Assembly: GCA_014192625.1 (NCBI GenBank)
Contig: BJHM01000034.1
Span: 1 to 34,968 of the forward strand
DNA: 34,968 bases
From: Planctomycetota bacterium
GTDB taxonomy: Bacteria; Planctomycetota; UBA1135; UBA2386
Reading direction: 5' to 3'
The translations under genes and the position numbers were made by a program. Positions 1 to 8,935 of the stretch are shown here, one piece after another (the first letter of the stretch is position 1; the number at the start of each line of letters is the position of its first letter). The notes beneath the pieces are model-generated. The model was not told the DNA's origin. It was given only the letters and a program-made list of their open reading frames with translations, and made no database searches.

Positions 1-132
1 TGCGGCAGAAGTCTCAACGCGCGCCGGAAAGGACTTTGGCACGAGCAAAAAATCCGCTGGTTGTTGGCCGTTTGCAACGGCAACTGAGAACGCCACTGCA
101 AGCAGAGTGCGCATCCGCAAACCATGCCTCAT
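1..132 (-). CDS. N-terminus of a secreted protein (partial, runs off left edge)
   Basis: Read on the minus strand from an ATG at 132, the frame is open for all 44 codons to the window edge. It begins with a basic start and a hydrophobic core (RTLLAVAFSVAVANG) followed by QQPAD, which looks like a Sec signal peptide cleaved near ANG|QQ. A second in-frame ATG at 114 (Met7) gives a more compact signal peptide and may be the real start. The gene is transcribed away from the FG-GAP protein, so 133-200 would hold both promoters. Too little is visible to name a family. The coding call rests only on the signal peptide and the uninterrupted frame. Confidence 0.55.
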   Translation of the reverse strand, partial: MRHGLRMRTLLAVAFSVAVANGQQPADFLLVPKSFPARVETSAA

Positions 133-200
133 GAACCGCAGACTGCAACCACGGCGTGTGCAGCGGTGACCATCACGACGTTGTGACGTAGCATGCAAAG

Positions 201-3200
201 ATGACTCGCTTGTCCATGTCGTGGTGGCGGCCATTGGTGCCACTGCTCGTGTTGCTGTTGTTGCTGCCGATAGCACTATTGCTGCTGCTGCCGGCCGGTG
301 CCAAAAAGCTACTCACCGCAACACCGTTGGCGACCGGCAAGACCATGCAAGGGCCACGCTTTCGCCCTGTGGCTACGGCTGAATCCGGGCTCGACTTTAC
401 CAACGAACTGCGCCCAGAAAATTGCTTCACCTACCTGACCAACGGCGCAGGGCTCGCGGTCGGTGACTACGACAACGATGGCCTCGTCGACATTTACCTA
501 GTCTCGCAGGACGGCAAAAACAAACTATTCCATCAGTCACCAGCATTGCACTTCACCGACGTGACGCAGGCCGCCGGCAATGTGGACGGCGGCGCCGCCT
601 GGGGCACGGGTGCCGCGTTTGTCGACGTCGATGGCGACTCCTTGCTCGACATCTATGTCTGCAATACCGAGGCGAAGAACAAACTATACCGCAACCTCGG
701 CGACGGCACGTTTTTGGAATGCGCCGAGCGCTTTGGGCTCGATCTCGCGGGTGCCTCGACGATGGCCGCGTTTGCGGACGTAGATCGCGACGGCGATCTC
801 GACCTCTACCTGGTGAAAAACCGCGCGCTGCATGCCGGCTGGGCGCTCACCCCCGAAGTGCTGAACAGCATCCGCCCACCAGCCGACACGCTGCGCACAG
901 CAGCGCAGATGGTGCCGACCGTTTTGCAGCTTGCAGACCCGTGGCTCGCCCGTCACCAACCAAAACCAACCGCACCAAAGACCGTCGATACCGAAGTGCC
1001 CGAGGCGCTGCGCGACAACTTCCTGTTGTCCTGTGGCTATGCCTACACCGCGGGCCAGTCCGACCTTTTGCTGCGCAACGACGGCGGCCACTTCGTTGAC
1101 GTTACCAAGAGTGCCGGCATGGGCGACCAAGGCATGGGCCTCAGCGCGTCGTTTTTCGATTATGATCAGGACGGGCTGCCCGATCTCTACGTCGCCAATG
1201 ATCTCGAATCGGCCGACGTGCTTTGGCACAACGAGGGCAACGGCAAGTTCCGCAACGTGACGAAGGAGCTGCTGCCACACACCGCTTACTACGGCATGGG
1301 CAGCGACAGCGGCGACATTGACAACGACGGCCGTCCAGACTTGATCATTGGTGACATGAGTGCCACTTCGCATCGGATGGCTAAGGTGCTGATGGGCGAA
1401 ATGGACCAACAGCGACACTTCTTGATTCACAGCGAGCCCCCGCAATACATGCGCAACGCGCTGCTGCTCAACACCGGCACCGGCCGCTTCCAAGAGGCGG
1501 CATTTCAAGCTGGCTTGGCGAGCACCGATTGGACTTGGAGCACGCTTTTTGGCGATCTCGATTGCGATGGCCGGCTCGATCTGTTTTGCACCAACGGGAT
1601 CGCGCGCTTTGACATGAACCCGGACATCGCCGCTCGGATTCGGGAACTGTGGCAACAAGGATTGCAGCAGGATGCGATCGCTTTGATCAAGAATGTCCCG
1701 TCGGTGCCCGAACAAAACCTAGCCATGCGCAACGTCGGGGACCTGCAGTTCCAAAAGACCGGCACAGACTGGGGCCTAGACCTGTTGAGCGTCAGCCACG
1801 GTGCAGCGCTGGTTGACCTCGACCGCGACGGCGACCTCGATGTGATCGTCAATAACTTCAACAGCAATGCAGTGCTCTACGAAAATGTGGGCGCACGCGG
1901 CAAGGTTGCAGAAGTGGAACTGCACAGTTTTTCCGACAATCCATTTGGCCTCGGCGCACGCGTTGAGATCGTCACAAAGACAGGCCGTCAAATGCGCGAG
2001 TTGTGGTCATCGCGCGGCTACCTCTCCGGCCAAGAACCGCGCCTGCACTTTGGTTTTGCTGCGGACGACAAAGAGATCGAACGCATTGACGTGCACTGGC
2101 CATCGGGCCGCACGCAGACGCATCTACAGCAACCGCTCGATGTGCTGCTGTCGATCACCGAAGACCTATCGCTGCCGATTGCAGCAGCATTGGCGCAAAA
2201 GGCTAAAGCTGCGCAGTTTCAAAACATGGTCGACGGACCGGCGTTCACGCATCACGAACGCGAGTTCGATGACTATCTAGCGCAACCATTGCTGCCGCAC
2301 AAACTGTCGCAACTGGGACCCGGCGTGGCATTCGGCGATGCCGATGGCGATGACCAGGATGAACTTTTCTGCGGCGGTGCGGCAGGACAGGCAGGGGCAC
2401 TGCTGCATCGCACGGCGCACGGCTGGGAGCGTGTTCCCGGGCCGTGGGACGAGGACCTTGAGTGCGAAGACATGGGCGTGCTCTGGTTTGATTACGACGG
2501 CGATGGCGATCAAGATCTGTTCGTAACGAGCGGCGGTGTCGAGGCGAAAGCAGGCGACGTGCTGCAGCGCGACCGGCTGTATCGCAACTTGGGCAACCTG
2601 AAATTTATCCGGGACGAGCAGGCCCTTCCCGACCTGCGCGAGAGCGGCAGCTGTGTGTGCGCCGCAGACTTTGACGGCGATGGCGATCTAGATTTGTTCG
2701 TCGGCGGTCGCGCGATCCCGTTTCAATTTCCCGATGCCCCACCAAGTCGCTTGCTGCGCAATGACGGCGGGCGGTTCGTCGATGTGACGCAGGCCATGGC
2801 GCCCTTGTTGCTCACGGCCGGCATGGTGACCGGCGCGGTCTTTTCGACGATCAGTGGCGATGTCTTTCCCGATCTCCTGATCACAGCACAGTGGCAACCC
2901 GTCCGGTATTTGAAAAACGACAGCGGCACGGGCTTTCAGGACGCGACCCTTTACGCGGGTCTCAACAACCTCACTGGCTGGTTCAACAGCATCACCGCGC
3001 TCGATGCAAACGGTGATGGCCTTACCGACTTCCTGATCGGCAATCAGGGTCGCAACACGAAATACAAGGCAACTCCCGACCACCCACTGGGCCTTGTCTA
3101 CGGCGATCTCGACGGCAGCGGCAAGCGCAACCTGGTCGAGACCAAATACGAAGGCGATCGCCTGCTGCCGGTGCGCGGCCGTTCGTGCAGCAGTCAGGCG

Positions 3201-3953
3201 ATGCCGATCCTGAAGATGAAGTTTCCAACCTACGAACAGTTCGCCAGTTCGCTGGTGAGCGAAATTTATGCTGGCGACAAACTCGCCGCGGCGCAGCAGC
3301 TATCGGCCAACACGCTCGACTCGCTGCTGTTGATCAGTGATGGCGACGGTCACTTCACGAGTAAGCCGCTGCCGTGGCGCGCACAGATCGCGCCGCTGTT
3401 TGGCCTTGCCGTGGCGGACTTTGATGGCGATGGCAAACAGGACGCGGTGTGTGGCACCAACTTCTTCAGCGCCGAACCAGAGACCGGTCACTTCGACGGC
3501 GGCCTCGGCCTGTTTTTGCGCGGCGACGGTATGGGGCTCACTGCGATCGCGCCTGACGCCTCGGGGATCGTTGCGTTTGGCGATCAGAAGGGCGCAGCCG
3601 TGGGCGATCTCGACGGCGATGGCCACCTCGACTTTGTCATCGCCAACAACAATGGTGCGCTGCAGTGTTACCGCAACCTAGCCACGGTAGAAATGCTGAC
3701 GGTTCGCCTCAGCGGCAATCCGGGCAACCCAACCGGTGTCGGCTCGGTGATCGGGGTGCAGCGAGCGGACGGCACCACCGAAACGCGCACGATCCACGCC
3801 GGCGACGGTTACCTGTCGCAGAGCAGCGCCGCGGTGGCCTTTGCCCGCGGGCCATCGCCCATTCTGTCCGTCCTGGTCATCTGGCCTTCAGGGCTCGACA
3901 CCAAAGTCACCACGGGCCTTTCTCGCCCGCTGCTGCGCATCAAGCACCCCTAG
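201..3953 (+). CDS. Secreted FG-GAP/VCBS-repeat protein with two ASPIC/UnbV domains (CRTAC1-like)
   Basis: A 1250-aa protein whose N-terminus has one strong hydrophobic segment (about residues 9-32, rich in Leu), so it is exported or membrane-anchored. The rest consists of FG-GAP/VCBS blade repeats with calcium-binding D-x-D-x-D-G signatures, for example GDYDNDGLVD, ADVDRDGDLD, FDYDQDGLPD, FDFDGDGDLD-like and GDLDGDGHLD. There are two ASPIC/UnbV-type modules: about residues 570-650 (ending near HWPSGRTQ) and about 1164-1240 (ending near IWPSGLDT). Each closes a beta-propeller half; the second half begins near residue 675 with the typical PLLPHKLSQLGPGVAFGD-like opening. The family is known from Planctomycetota, Bacteroidota and Acidobacteriota as large surface or secreted proteins of uncertain role, probably adhesion or glycan/protein binding. 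The start is ATG 201; ATG 216 (Met6) is an equally possible start. No clear ribosome binding site is visible. No enzymatic motif was seen. Confidence 0.9.
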   Translation: MTRLSMSWWRPLVPLLVLLLLLPIALLLLLPAGAKKLLTATPLATGKTMQGPRFRPVATAESGLDFTNELRPENCFTYLTNGAGLAVGDYDNDGLVDIYLVSQDGKNKLFHQSPALHFTDVTQAAGNVDGGAAWGTGAAFVDVDGDSLLDIYVCNTEAKNKLYRNLGDGTFLECAERFGLDLAGASTMAAFADVDRDGDLDLYLVKNRALHAGWALTPEVLNSIRPPADTLRTAAQMVPTVLQLADPWLARHQPKPTAPKTVDTEVPEALRDNFLLSCGYAYTAGQSDLLLRNDGGHFVDVTKSAGMGDQGMGLSASFFDYDQDGLPDLYVANDLESADVLWHNEGNGKFRNVTKELLPHTAYYGMGSDSGDIDNDGRPDLIIGDMSATSHRMAKVLMGEMDQQRHFLIHSEPPQYMRNALLLNTGTGRFQEAAFQAGLASTDWTWSTLFGDLDCDGRLDLFCTNGIARFDMNPDIAARIRELWQQGLQQDAIALIKNVPSVPEQNLAMRNVGDLQFQKTGTDWGLDLLSVSHGAALVDLDRDGDLDVIVNNFNSNAVLYENVGARGKVAEVELHSFSDNPFGLGARVEIVTKTGRQMRELWSSRGYLSGQEPRLHFGFAADDKEIERIDVHWPSGRTQTHLQQPLDVLLSITEDLSLPIAAALAQKAKAAQFQNMVDGPAFTHHEREFDDYLAQPLLPHKLSQLGPGVAFGDADGDDQDELFCGGAAGQAGALLHRTAHGWERVPGPWDEDLECEDMGVLWFDYDGDGDQDLFVTSGGVEAKAGDVLQRDRLYRNLGNLKFIRDEQALPDLRESGSCVCAADFDGDGDLDLFVGGRAIPFQFPDAPPSRLLRNDGGRFVDVTQAMAPLLLTAGMVTGAVFSTISGDVFPDLLITAQWQPVRYLKNDSGTGFQDATLYAGLNNLTGWFNSITALDANGDGLTDFLIGNQGRNTKYKATPDHPLGLVYGDLDGSGKRNLVETKYEGDRLLPVRGRSCSSQAMPILKMKFPTYEQFASSLVSEIYAGDKLAAAQQLSANTLDSLLLISDGDGHFTSKPLPWRAQIAPLFGLAVADFDGDGKQDAVCGTNFFSAEPETGHFDGGLGLFLRGDGMGLTAIAPDASGIVAFGDQKGAAVGDLDGDGHLDFVIANNNGALQCYRNLATVEMLTVRLSGNPGNPTGVGSVIGVQRADGTTETRTIHAGDGYLSQSSAAVAFARGPSPILSVLVIWPSGLDTKVTTGLSRPLLRIKHP

Positions 3954-4121
3954 GTTTGCCACTTTCGCAGTTCGGCAATCGGCAGTTGCCGCCCCGTTGC
4001 AATTCGGCGTCGTTTGCTTGCTTGCTGAGCCTCTTACCAATCCATTGCCTCGCCAGTTTAGGCCTCTAGACTTGGTCGTATTACCGACGCCGGAACCGAA
4101 CTCCTTTTCCCGCTCCTAGCT

Positions 4122-6974
4122 GTGACCAAAGCACCACAAAGCGATTATTTTGAAGGCCGCCACATCGGCCCGCGCCCTGCTGAAACCAAGGCCATGTTGC
4201 AGCTGCTCGGCTGCTCGTCAGTCGATGAGATGACTGAAAAAGCGATCCCGAACAGCATTCGCTGGCGCGGCGAACTCAAAACACCTGCGGCAAAATCGGA
4301 GCGCGCGGCGTTGGCCGAGTTGCAGGCGCTGGCAAACAAGAACCAGGTGCTGCGCAGCTACATTGGCACGGGTTACTACAACACGATCACACCGGCGGTG
4401 ATCCAGCGCAACATTCTGGAGAACCCAGGTTGGTATACCGCTTACACGCCTTACCAGGCTGAGATCTCGCAGGGCCGCATGGAAGCGCTGCTCAACTTCC
4501 AGACCCTGGTGCTCGATCTCACCGGTATGCAAGTAGCAGGCAGCTCGCTGTTGGACGAAGCCACCGCCGCCGCCGAGGCGATGACGATGTGCCGCCGTCT
4601 GCATGAAGATGCGCAACGCAACGGCTACTTCATCGACGCAGCCTGCCATCCGCAGGTCATCGCCGTCTGTCAGCAACGGGCCGAGCCGCTTGGCATCGAA
4701 GTGATCGTTGGCGACCATCGCACGGCGTCCTTTGGCAGCAACTTGTTTGGCGTGCTGATCGCCTACCCTGGTTCCGATGGCCGCATCGACGACATCGAAC
4801 CAACGATGCAAAAGGCAAAGGCGGCGGGCGCCTTCACCGGCGTGGCCACCGACTTGCTCGCGATCACGCTGCTAAAGCCGCCGGGCGAACTCGGGGCCGA
4901 TGTGGTCTGCGGCACTTCGCAGCGCCTTGGTGTGCCGCTTGGCTATGGCGGCCCACACGCAGCGTTTCTCGCCGCCAAGAAAGAGTTCACTCGCCAACTG
5001 CCGGGCCGCATTGTCGGCGTGTCGATCGACGCGACCGGCAAGCCCGCCATGCGCCTGTCGCTCGGCACGCGCGAGCAACATATTCGCCGCGAAAAGGCGA
5101 CCTCCAACATCTGCACCGCGCAGGTCCTGCTCGCCGTGATGGCAAGCATGTATGCGGTCTACCACGGACCAGAGGGTCTCAAGGCGATTGCGCAGCGCGT
5201 GCGCGACAACGCGGCGGGACTCGCAAAAAGCCTGCTGGCACTCGGCCACCGTGTGCACCATCAAGTCGTGTTTGACACGCTGCGCGTTTCGCCCAAGCAA
5301 GGCGGCAAGCAGGTTATGCAAAAGGCGCTGGCGCTGGGCATCAACCTGCGTCACTTCGATGACGACAGCATCGGCATCGCACTTGACGAGACCACCGAGA
5401 CGCATGATCTAGAGGACCTCCTGTCGGCGTTCGGCGGCACCAAGAATCAACTCGACCTCAAGGCGGCGGCACCGGGTTTTGGCAAGCTCACGCGGTTGAG
5501 CGCGTTCTGCACGCACCCAACGTTCCATCTGTATCGCAGCGAGCACGAGCTATTGCGCTACATCCACCGCCTGCAGGCAAAGGACCTGTCGCTGACGACT
5601 TCCATGATCGCGCTCGGTTCATGCACGATGAAGCTCAATGCGACGGCCGAGATGTTTCCGGTATCGTGGCCTGGCTTTGGCGGACTCCATCCGTTTGCCC
5701 CAGTCGATCAGGCGCAGGGCTACGCGGAGATGCACAAAAACCTCGAACTGTGGCTCAGTGACATCACGGGCTTTGCTGCGTGCTCACTGCAGCCCAACGC
5801 CGGATCGCAGGGCGAATACGCAGGCTTGCTGGTGATCCGCGCCTTTCACCAAAGCCTTGGACAAGAGCAGCGCAACATCTGCTTGATCCCGCAGAGCGCG
5901 CACGGCACCAATCCGGCGAGCGCGACGATGTGCGGCATGAAGGTTGTCGTGGTCGCGTGTGATGAGACCGGCAACATCGACATCAACGATCTCAACAAGA
6001 AGGCGGCCGAACACAAGGACAACCTGAGCGCGTTGATGATCACCTACCCGTCGACGCACGGCGTGTTTGAAGAATCGATCAAGCAGATCTGCGGCATCAT
6101 CCACCAGCACGGTGGCCAGGTGTATATGGACGGCGCAAACATGAACGCGCAGGTCGGCCTTTTGCGACCAGGCGATCTCGGCGCCGATGTCTGCCATCTA
6201 AATCTGCACAAGACGTTTTGCATCCCGCACGGCGGCGGCGGTCCAGGCATGGGCCCGATCTGCGTCGTAAAGCACCTTGCACCGTTCTTGCCAAGCCACC
6301 CGCTGATGAAGACCGGCGGCTCGCAGGCAATCGGACCGGTCAGCGCAGCCCCCTTTGGTTCGGCCTCGATCCTCACGATCAGTTACGCCTACATCGCGAT
6401 GATGGGGCCAGACGGCCTGCGCCGCGCAACCCAGATGGCAATCCTAAATGCCAACTACTGTGCGATGCGACTGAAGGACCACTTCCCGGTTCTCTACACC
6501 GGGCAAAACGGCATGGTCGCGCACGAATGCATTCTCGACGTGCGCCAACTGAAGGCGACCAGCGGCATCGAAGTATCGGACATCGCCAAGCGGCTGATGG
6601 ACTATGGCTTTCATGCCCCCACGATCAGTTTCCCGGTTGCCGGCACGATGATGATCGAGCCGACCGAGTCGGAAGGTAAGGCCGAGTTGGATCGCTTCTG
6701 CGACGCGCTGATTTCGATCCGTCAGGAGATCCGCGAGATCGAAACCGGCACCATGGACAAGCTGAACAACCCGCTCAAAAACGCGCCGCACACCGCCGCC
6801 TCAGTAACTGCGACGGACTGGCCGCACACCTATACGCGGGAACGCGCAGCCTTCCCGGCGCCGTGGACCAAGGTGCACAAGTATTGGCCGTCGGTAGCGC
6901 GCATCAATGACGTCTATGGCGACCGCAACCTGGTCTGCACCTGCCCGCCGATGTCTGCCTATCAGGAAGCCTGA
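4122..6974 (+). CDS. gcvP: Glycine dehydrogenase (decarboxylating), single-chain P protein
   Basis: A 950-aa full-length P protein of the glycine cleavage system. It decarboxylates glycine with pyridoxal phosphate and passes the aminomethyl group to lipoylated GcvH. The N-terminus shows the family signature FEGRHIGP, and the PLP lysine is Lys697 in HLNLHKTF, followed by the glycine-rich [12 protein letters not shown] loop. Length matches the single-chain form (about 950 aa) rather than the split GcvPA/GcvPB form. The start is a GTG at 4122; the homologous N-terminus begins a few residues later, so a longer protein is unlikely. gcvT, gcvH and lpd are not in the window, so the other subunits must be encoded elsewhere. 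The 168-bp gap after the FG-GAP gene allows its own promoter. The stop codon abuts a tandem repeat array. Confidence 0.97.
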   Translation: MTKAPQSDYFEGRHIGPRPAETKAMLQLLGCSSVDEMTEKAIPNSIRWRGELKTPAAKSERAALAELQALANKNQVLRSYIGTGYYNTITPAVIQRNILENPGWYTAYTPYQAEISQGRMEALLNFQTLVLDLTGMQVAGSSLLDEATAAAEAMTMCRRLHEDAQRNGYFIDAACHPQVIAVCQQRAEPLGIEVIVGDHRTASFGSNLFGVLIAYPGSDGRIDDIEPTMQKAKAAGAFTGVATDLLAITLLKPPGELGADVVCGTSQRLGVPLGYGGPHAAFLAAKKEFTRQLPGRIVGVSIDATGKPAMRLSLGTREQHIRREKATSNICTAQVLLAVMASMYAVYHGPEGLKAIAQRVRDNAAGLAKSLLALGHRVHHQVVFDTLRVSPKQGGKQVMQKALALGINLRHFDDDSIGIALDETTETHDLEDLLSAFGGTKNQLDLKAAAPGFGKLTRLSAFCTHPTFHLYRSEHELLRYIHRLQAKDLSLTTSMIALGSCTMKLNATAEMFPVSWPGFGGLHPFAPVDQAQGYAEMHKNLELWLSDITGFAACSLQPNAGSQGEYAGLLVIRAFHQSLGQEQRNICLIPQSAHGTNPASATMCGMKVVVVACDETGNIDINDLNKKAAEHKDNLSALMITYPSTHGVFEESIKQICGIIHQHGGQVYMDGANMNAQVGLLRPGDLGADVCHLNLHKTFCIPHGGGGPGMGPICVVKHLAPFLPSHPLMKTGGSQAIGPVSAAPFGSASILTISYAYIAMMGPDGLRRATQMAILNANYCAMRLKDHFPVLYTGQNGMVAHECILDVRQLKATSGIEVSDIAKRLMDYGFHAPTISFPVAGTMMIEPTESEGKAELDRFCDALISIRQEIREIETGTMDKLNNPLKNAPHTAASVTATDWPHTYTRERAAFPAPWTKVHKYWPSVARINDVYGDRNLVCTCPPMSAYQEA

Positions 6975-6990
6975 TCGGCATCAGCCCAGT

Positions 6991-7125
6991 CTGATCGGCC
7001 CAGACTGATCGGCCCAGACTGATCAGGCCCAGCGCAGATCAGGCCCAGCGCGGATCAGGCCCAGCGCAGATCAGGCCCAGCGCAGATCAGGCCCAGCGCG
7101 GATCAGGCCCAGCGCGGATCAGGCC
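6991..7125. repeat. Tandem GATC-containing minisatellite between convergent genes
   Basis: Two 14-bp units (CTGATCGGCCCAGA, 6991-7018) are followed by CT and then six full 16-bp units GATCAGGCCCAGCGCR at 7021-7116, plus a 9-bp partial unit to 7125. Only the last base of the 16-mer varies (A, G, A, A, G, G). A degenerate related copy (CTGATCGGCATCAGCCCAGT) covers 6971-6990 and includes the gcvP stop codon. The array fills most of the space between gcvP and the convergent methyltransferase gene. Every unit carries a GATC site. The units lack the spacers a CRISPR would have. Confidence 0.95.
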
Positions 7126-7190
7126 GCTTTTGCGCAGTGTGGTTTTTTGTGTGCGGTAGCCAGGGGCGATCTTATTTTTGCATGGCTCGA

Positions 7191-7715
7191 TCAGTGCTGT
7201 CGCACCGCGCAGATCCGTTGTCGCACCGAGCGAACCGGGCCACCTTCGTGGCCATGCTCGTAGTGCACGATCAAGAACTGCCCCACCACATGGTCACGCA
7301 GTTCGCCATCGCGCAACAAGAAGTCCTTGTTGCGAGGTCTGCCGAAGCGTTCGTTGCCCACGGCAAAAGTCTCGTAGAGCAGCACCCCACCAAGTGCGAC
7401 TGCATTTAAAATCGCAGGCAGCAGGGGACGCCACAGGTAGTTTGAGACGATTACACCAGCAAACTTTCGGTCCTTGAGCGGCCACGGTGCTGCTTCAAGA
7501 TCTGCCCTCAACACCTCGATGCCAGGATCCACACTGGCGATCTGCACAACTGCGCTGATGTCACGATCGACCGCCAAAACTGGATGGCCAAGCAACCGCG
7601 CGAGTCGCGTATGTCGACCGCCGCCACACGCGAGATCGAGCACCGCACCGCTCTGCGGGACATGGCGCAAGTGATCGGCTATGAACGGTGACGGCGAAGT
7701 ATCAGCAACGTGCAT
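7191..7715 (-). CDS. Class I SAM-dependent methyltransferase
   Basis: A 174-aa protein with the Rossmann methyltransferase motif I (VLDLACGGGRHTRLA) at about residues 24-38, followed by an acidic residue at the end of the next strand (AVDRD) that would bind the SAM ribose, and by the later strand FAGVIVSNYLWRP. The C-terminal part (VHYEHGHEGG, then VRQRICAVR) resembles small UbiE/TehB-like methyltransferases of unknown substrate. The frame is open upstream to 7925, but ATG 7715 (MHVADTSPSP) is the natural start: it gives the usual short N-terminus before motif I, and the longer version would overlap the divergent gene at 7787. The substrate cannot be deduced. Confidence 0.85.
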   Translation of the reverse strand: MHVADTSPSPFIADHLRHVPQSGAVLDLACGGGRHTRLARLLGHPVLAVDRDISAVVQIASVDPGIEVLRADLEAAPWPLKDRKFAGVIVSNYLWRPLLPAILNAVALGGVLLYETFAVGNERFGRPRNKDFLLRDGELRDHVVGQFLIVHYEHGHEGGPVRSVRQRICAVRQH

Positions 7716-7786
7716 GGCGCAGATCCTATCCGAGACGGCATGGGAGTCGGTTCCGCCGCGAGCGATGTCGCGTATGGTAAAGTCGA

Positions 7787-8395
7787 GTGACCCAGTCAGA
7801 ATTTTATCGCGGTGTTGAGCAGGCGCAGCAAGCGATGCGCGCTGGCAGCAACGATGCACATGCCAAGGTTGCTGCCGTCGCGGCAAGGCTCGATTCCCTA
7901 GTCGCCAATACCACAACGTCTGCACTGCGCGCCTGCCGCGATGGCTGCGCGCATTGTTGCAGGCATCCGGTCGGTGTCACGTTGCCCGAAGCGCTCGCAA
8001 TCGTTGCGACCATTGCAAAACTGCCTGCGGCGCTGCGCGAGTCGTTGACAGCACGCATCCGCCAATCAGCAAGCAACACCGCAAAACTGACATGGGAACA
8101 ACTTGGCCACTTGCCTTGTCCGTTGCTCGAAGCCGAACGGTGCCTGCTCTACGCAGTCCGGCCGCTGCCATGCCGCGCATTTGCCTCCTTGGATGCGACC
8201 GCCTGTGCCACACCATCGCCGCTGGGCATTCCAATCGATAGCGAAGCGTTCTTGATCGGTCTTGGTGCAGTGAGCGCGCTGCAGGCGGGCGGGCCAGAAC
8301 CACGCGAACTGCGGGCCGCACTCACTGCATTGTTCAGCACTGCAGGTCCCGACGCGGACAGTGCATTTGGTCGTGCACGCGTCTCTGGGACCTGA
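7787..8395 (+). CDS. YkgJ-family cysteine-cluster (metal-binding) protein
   Basis: A 202-aa protein with the cysteine pattern of the YkgJ/UPF0153 family: Cys50, Cys54, Cys57 and Cys58 (CRDGCAHCCRHP), then Cys111 (PCPLL), Cys119 (CLLYAVRPLPC), Cys129 and Cys140. Members are annotated as putative zinc- or iron-chelating domains, with no established general reaction. The N-terminal 45 residues are probably helical, and the last 55 residues carry no recognised domain. The start is GTG 7787, 71 bp from the divergent methyltransferase start, so the two may share a promoter region. The stop codon lies 2 nt from the stop of the convergent thioesterase gene. Confidence 0.8.
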   Translation: MTQSEFYRGVEQAQQAMRAGSNDAHAKVAAVAARLDSLVANTTTSALRACRDGCAHCCRHPVGVTLPEALAIVATIAKLPAALRESLTARIRQSASNTAKLTWEQLGHLPCPLLEAERCLLYAVRPLPCRAFASLDATACATPSPLGIPIDSEAFLIGLGAVSALQAGGPEPRELRAALTALFSTAGPDADSAFGRARVSGT

Positions 8396-8397
8396 CC

Positions 8398-8808
8398 TCA
8401 GCTTGCGCGTTCGGCGATCCCCTCAAACTCCGCCACCACCTTGCGCGTCACAATCGGCAACGAAATCGGCCGTAGCTCTTTATCGACAAACACCAACACT
8501 GATGAGCCGGCCGCCAGCACGAGATCGCCGTCGCGCACTTCATATTCCATCGTAAAACTGGTGTTGCCGAGGCGCACGGTTTTGACGGCGGTCGTCACTT
8601 CCATGCCAAGCCGCGCAGGGCGCAGAAAGCGAACGGTCGCCTCGGCCAACACGAACGGCACGAGTCCCATGCGCAACTGTTCAAGGTGGGCAAAGTAGGC
8701 ATAGCGCGCCTGCTCCATGAGATTTAGGTAGACGGCGTTATTTACGATGCCAGCAGAGTCGATATCGACCCAACGCAATGGGGTCGGTGCAGTGAAACGA
8801 AAGCTCAT
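8398..8808 (-). CDS. Acyl-CoA thioesterase, 4HBT/YbgC-like hotdog fold
   Basis: A 136-aa single hotdog domain. The N-terminal signature RWVDIDSAGIVNNAVYL (residues 12-28) is the 4-hydroxybenzoyl-CoA thioesterase / YbgC active-site loop, with Asp17 (or Asp15) as the catalytic acid, followed by the long central helix (LMEQARYAYF). Such enzymes hydrolyse short or aromatic acyl-CoA thioesters in the cytoplasm; the true substrate cannot be read from sequence. Length is typical for the family. It is convergent with the YkgJ-like gene (2 nt between stop codons) and divergent from the protease gene at 8936. Confidence 0.88.
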   Translation of the reverse strand: MSFRFTAPTPLRWVDIDSAGIVNNAVYLNLMEQARYAYFAHLEQLRMGLVPFVLAEATVRFLRPARLGMEVTTAVKTVRLGNTSFTMEYEVRDGDLVLAAGSSVLVFVDKELRPISLPIVTRKVVAEFEGIAERAS

Positions 8809-8935
8809 GGTTATGAACGGCTCCTAGTAGACCGTCAGAAATACCGTCTCAACCCAACAGCACCGTTAGATTCGCCGTGTAAAAGCTGGAGCGAATTTTG
8901 CTGTGCTACGTCTGATAATCGCCCTCACAAAGCCT

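Noticed and set aside
684-1715. 343-codon open frame antisense to the FG-GAP protein gene
   Set aside because: It mirrors the biased codon use of the real gene, shows no domain or signal peptide, and the plus-strand frame has clear FG-GAP repeats.
6991-7125. Repeat array considered as a CRISPR
   Set aside because: Units are directly adjacent with no spacers and no cas genes are nearby.
7716-7925. N-terminal extension of the small methyltransferase to 7925
   Set aside because: It would overlap the divergent YkgJ-like gene and adds no recognisable sequence before motif I.
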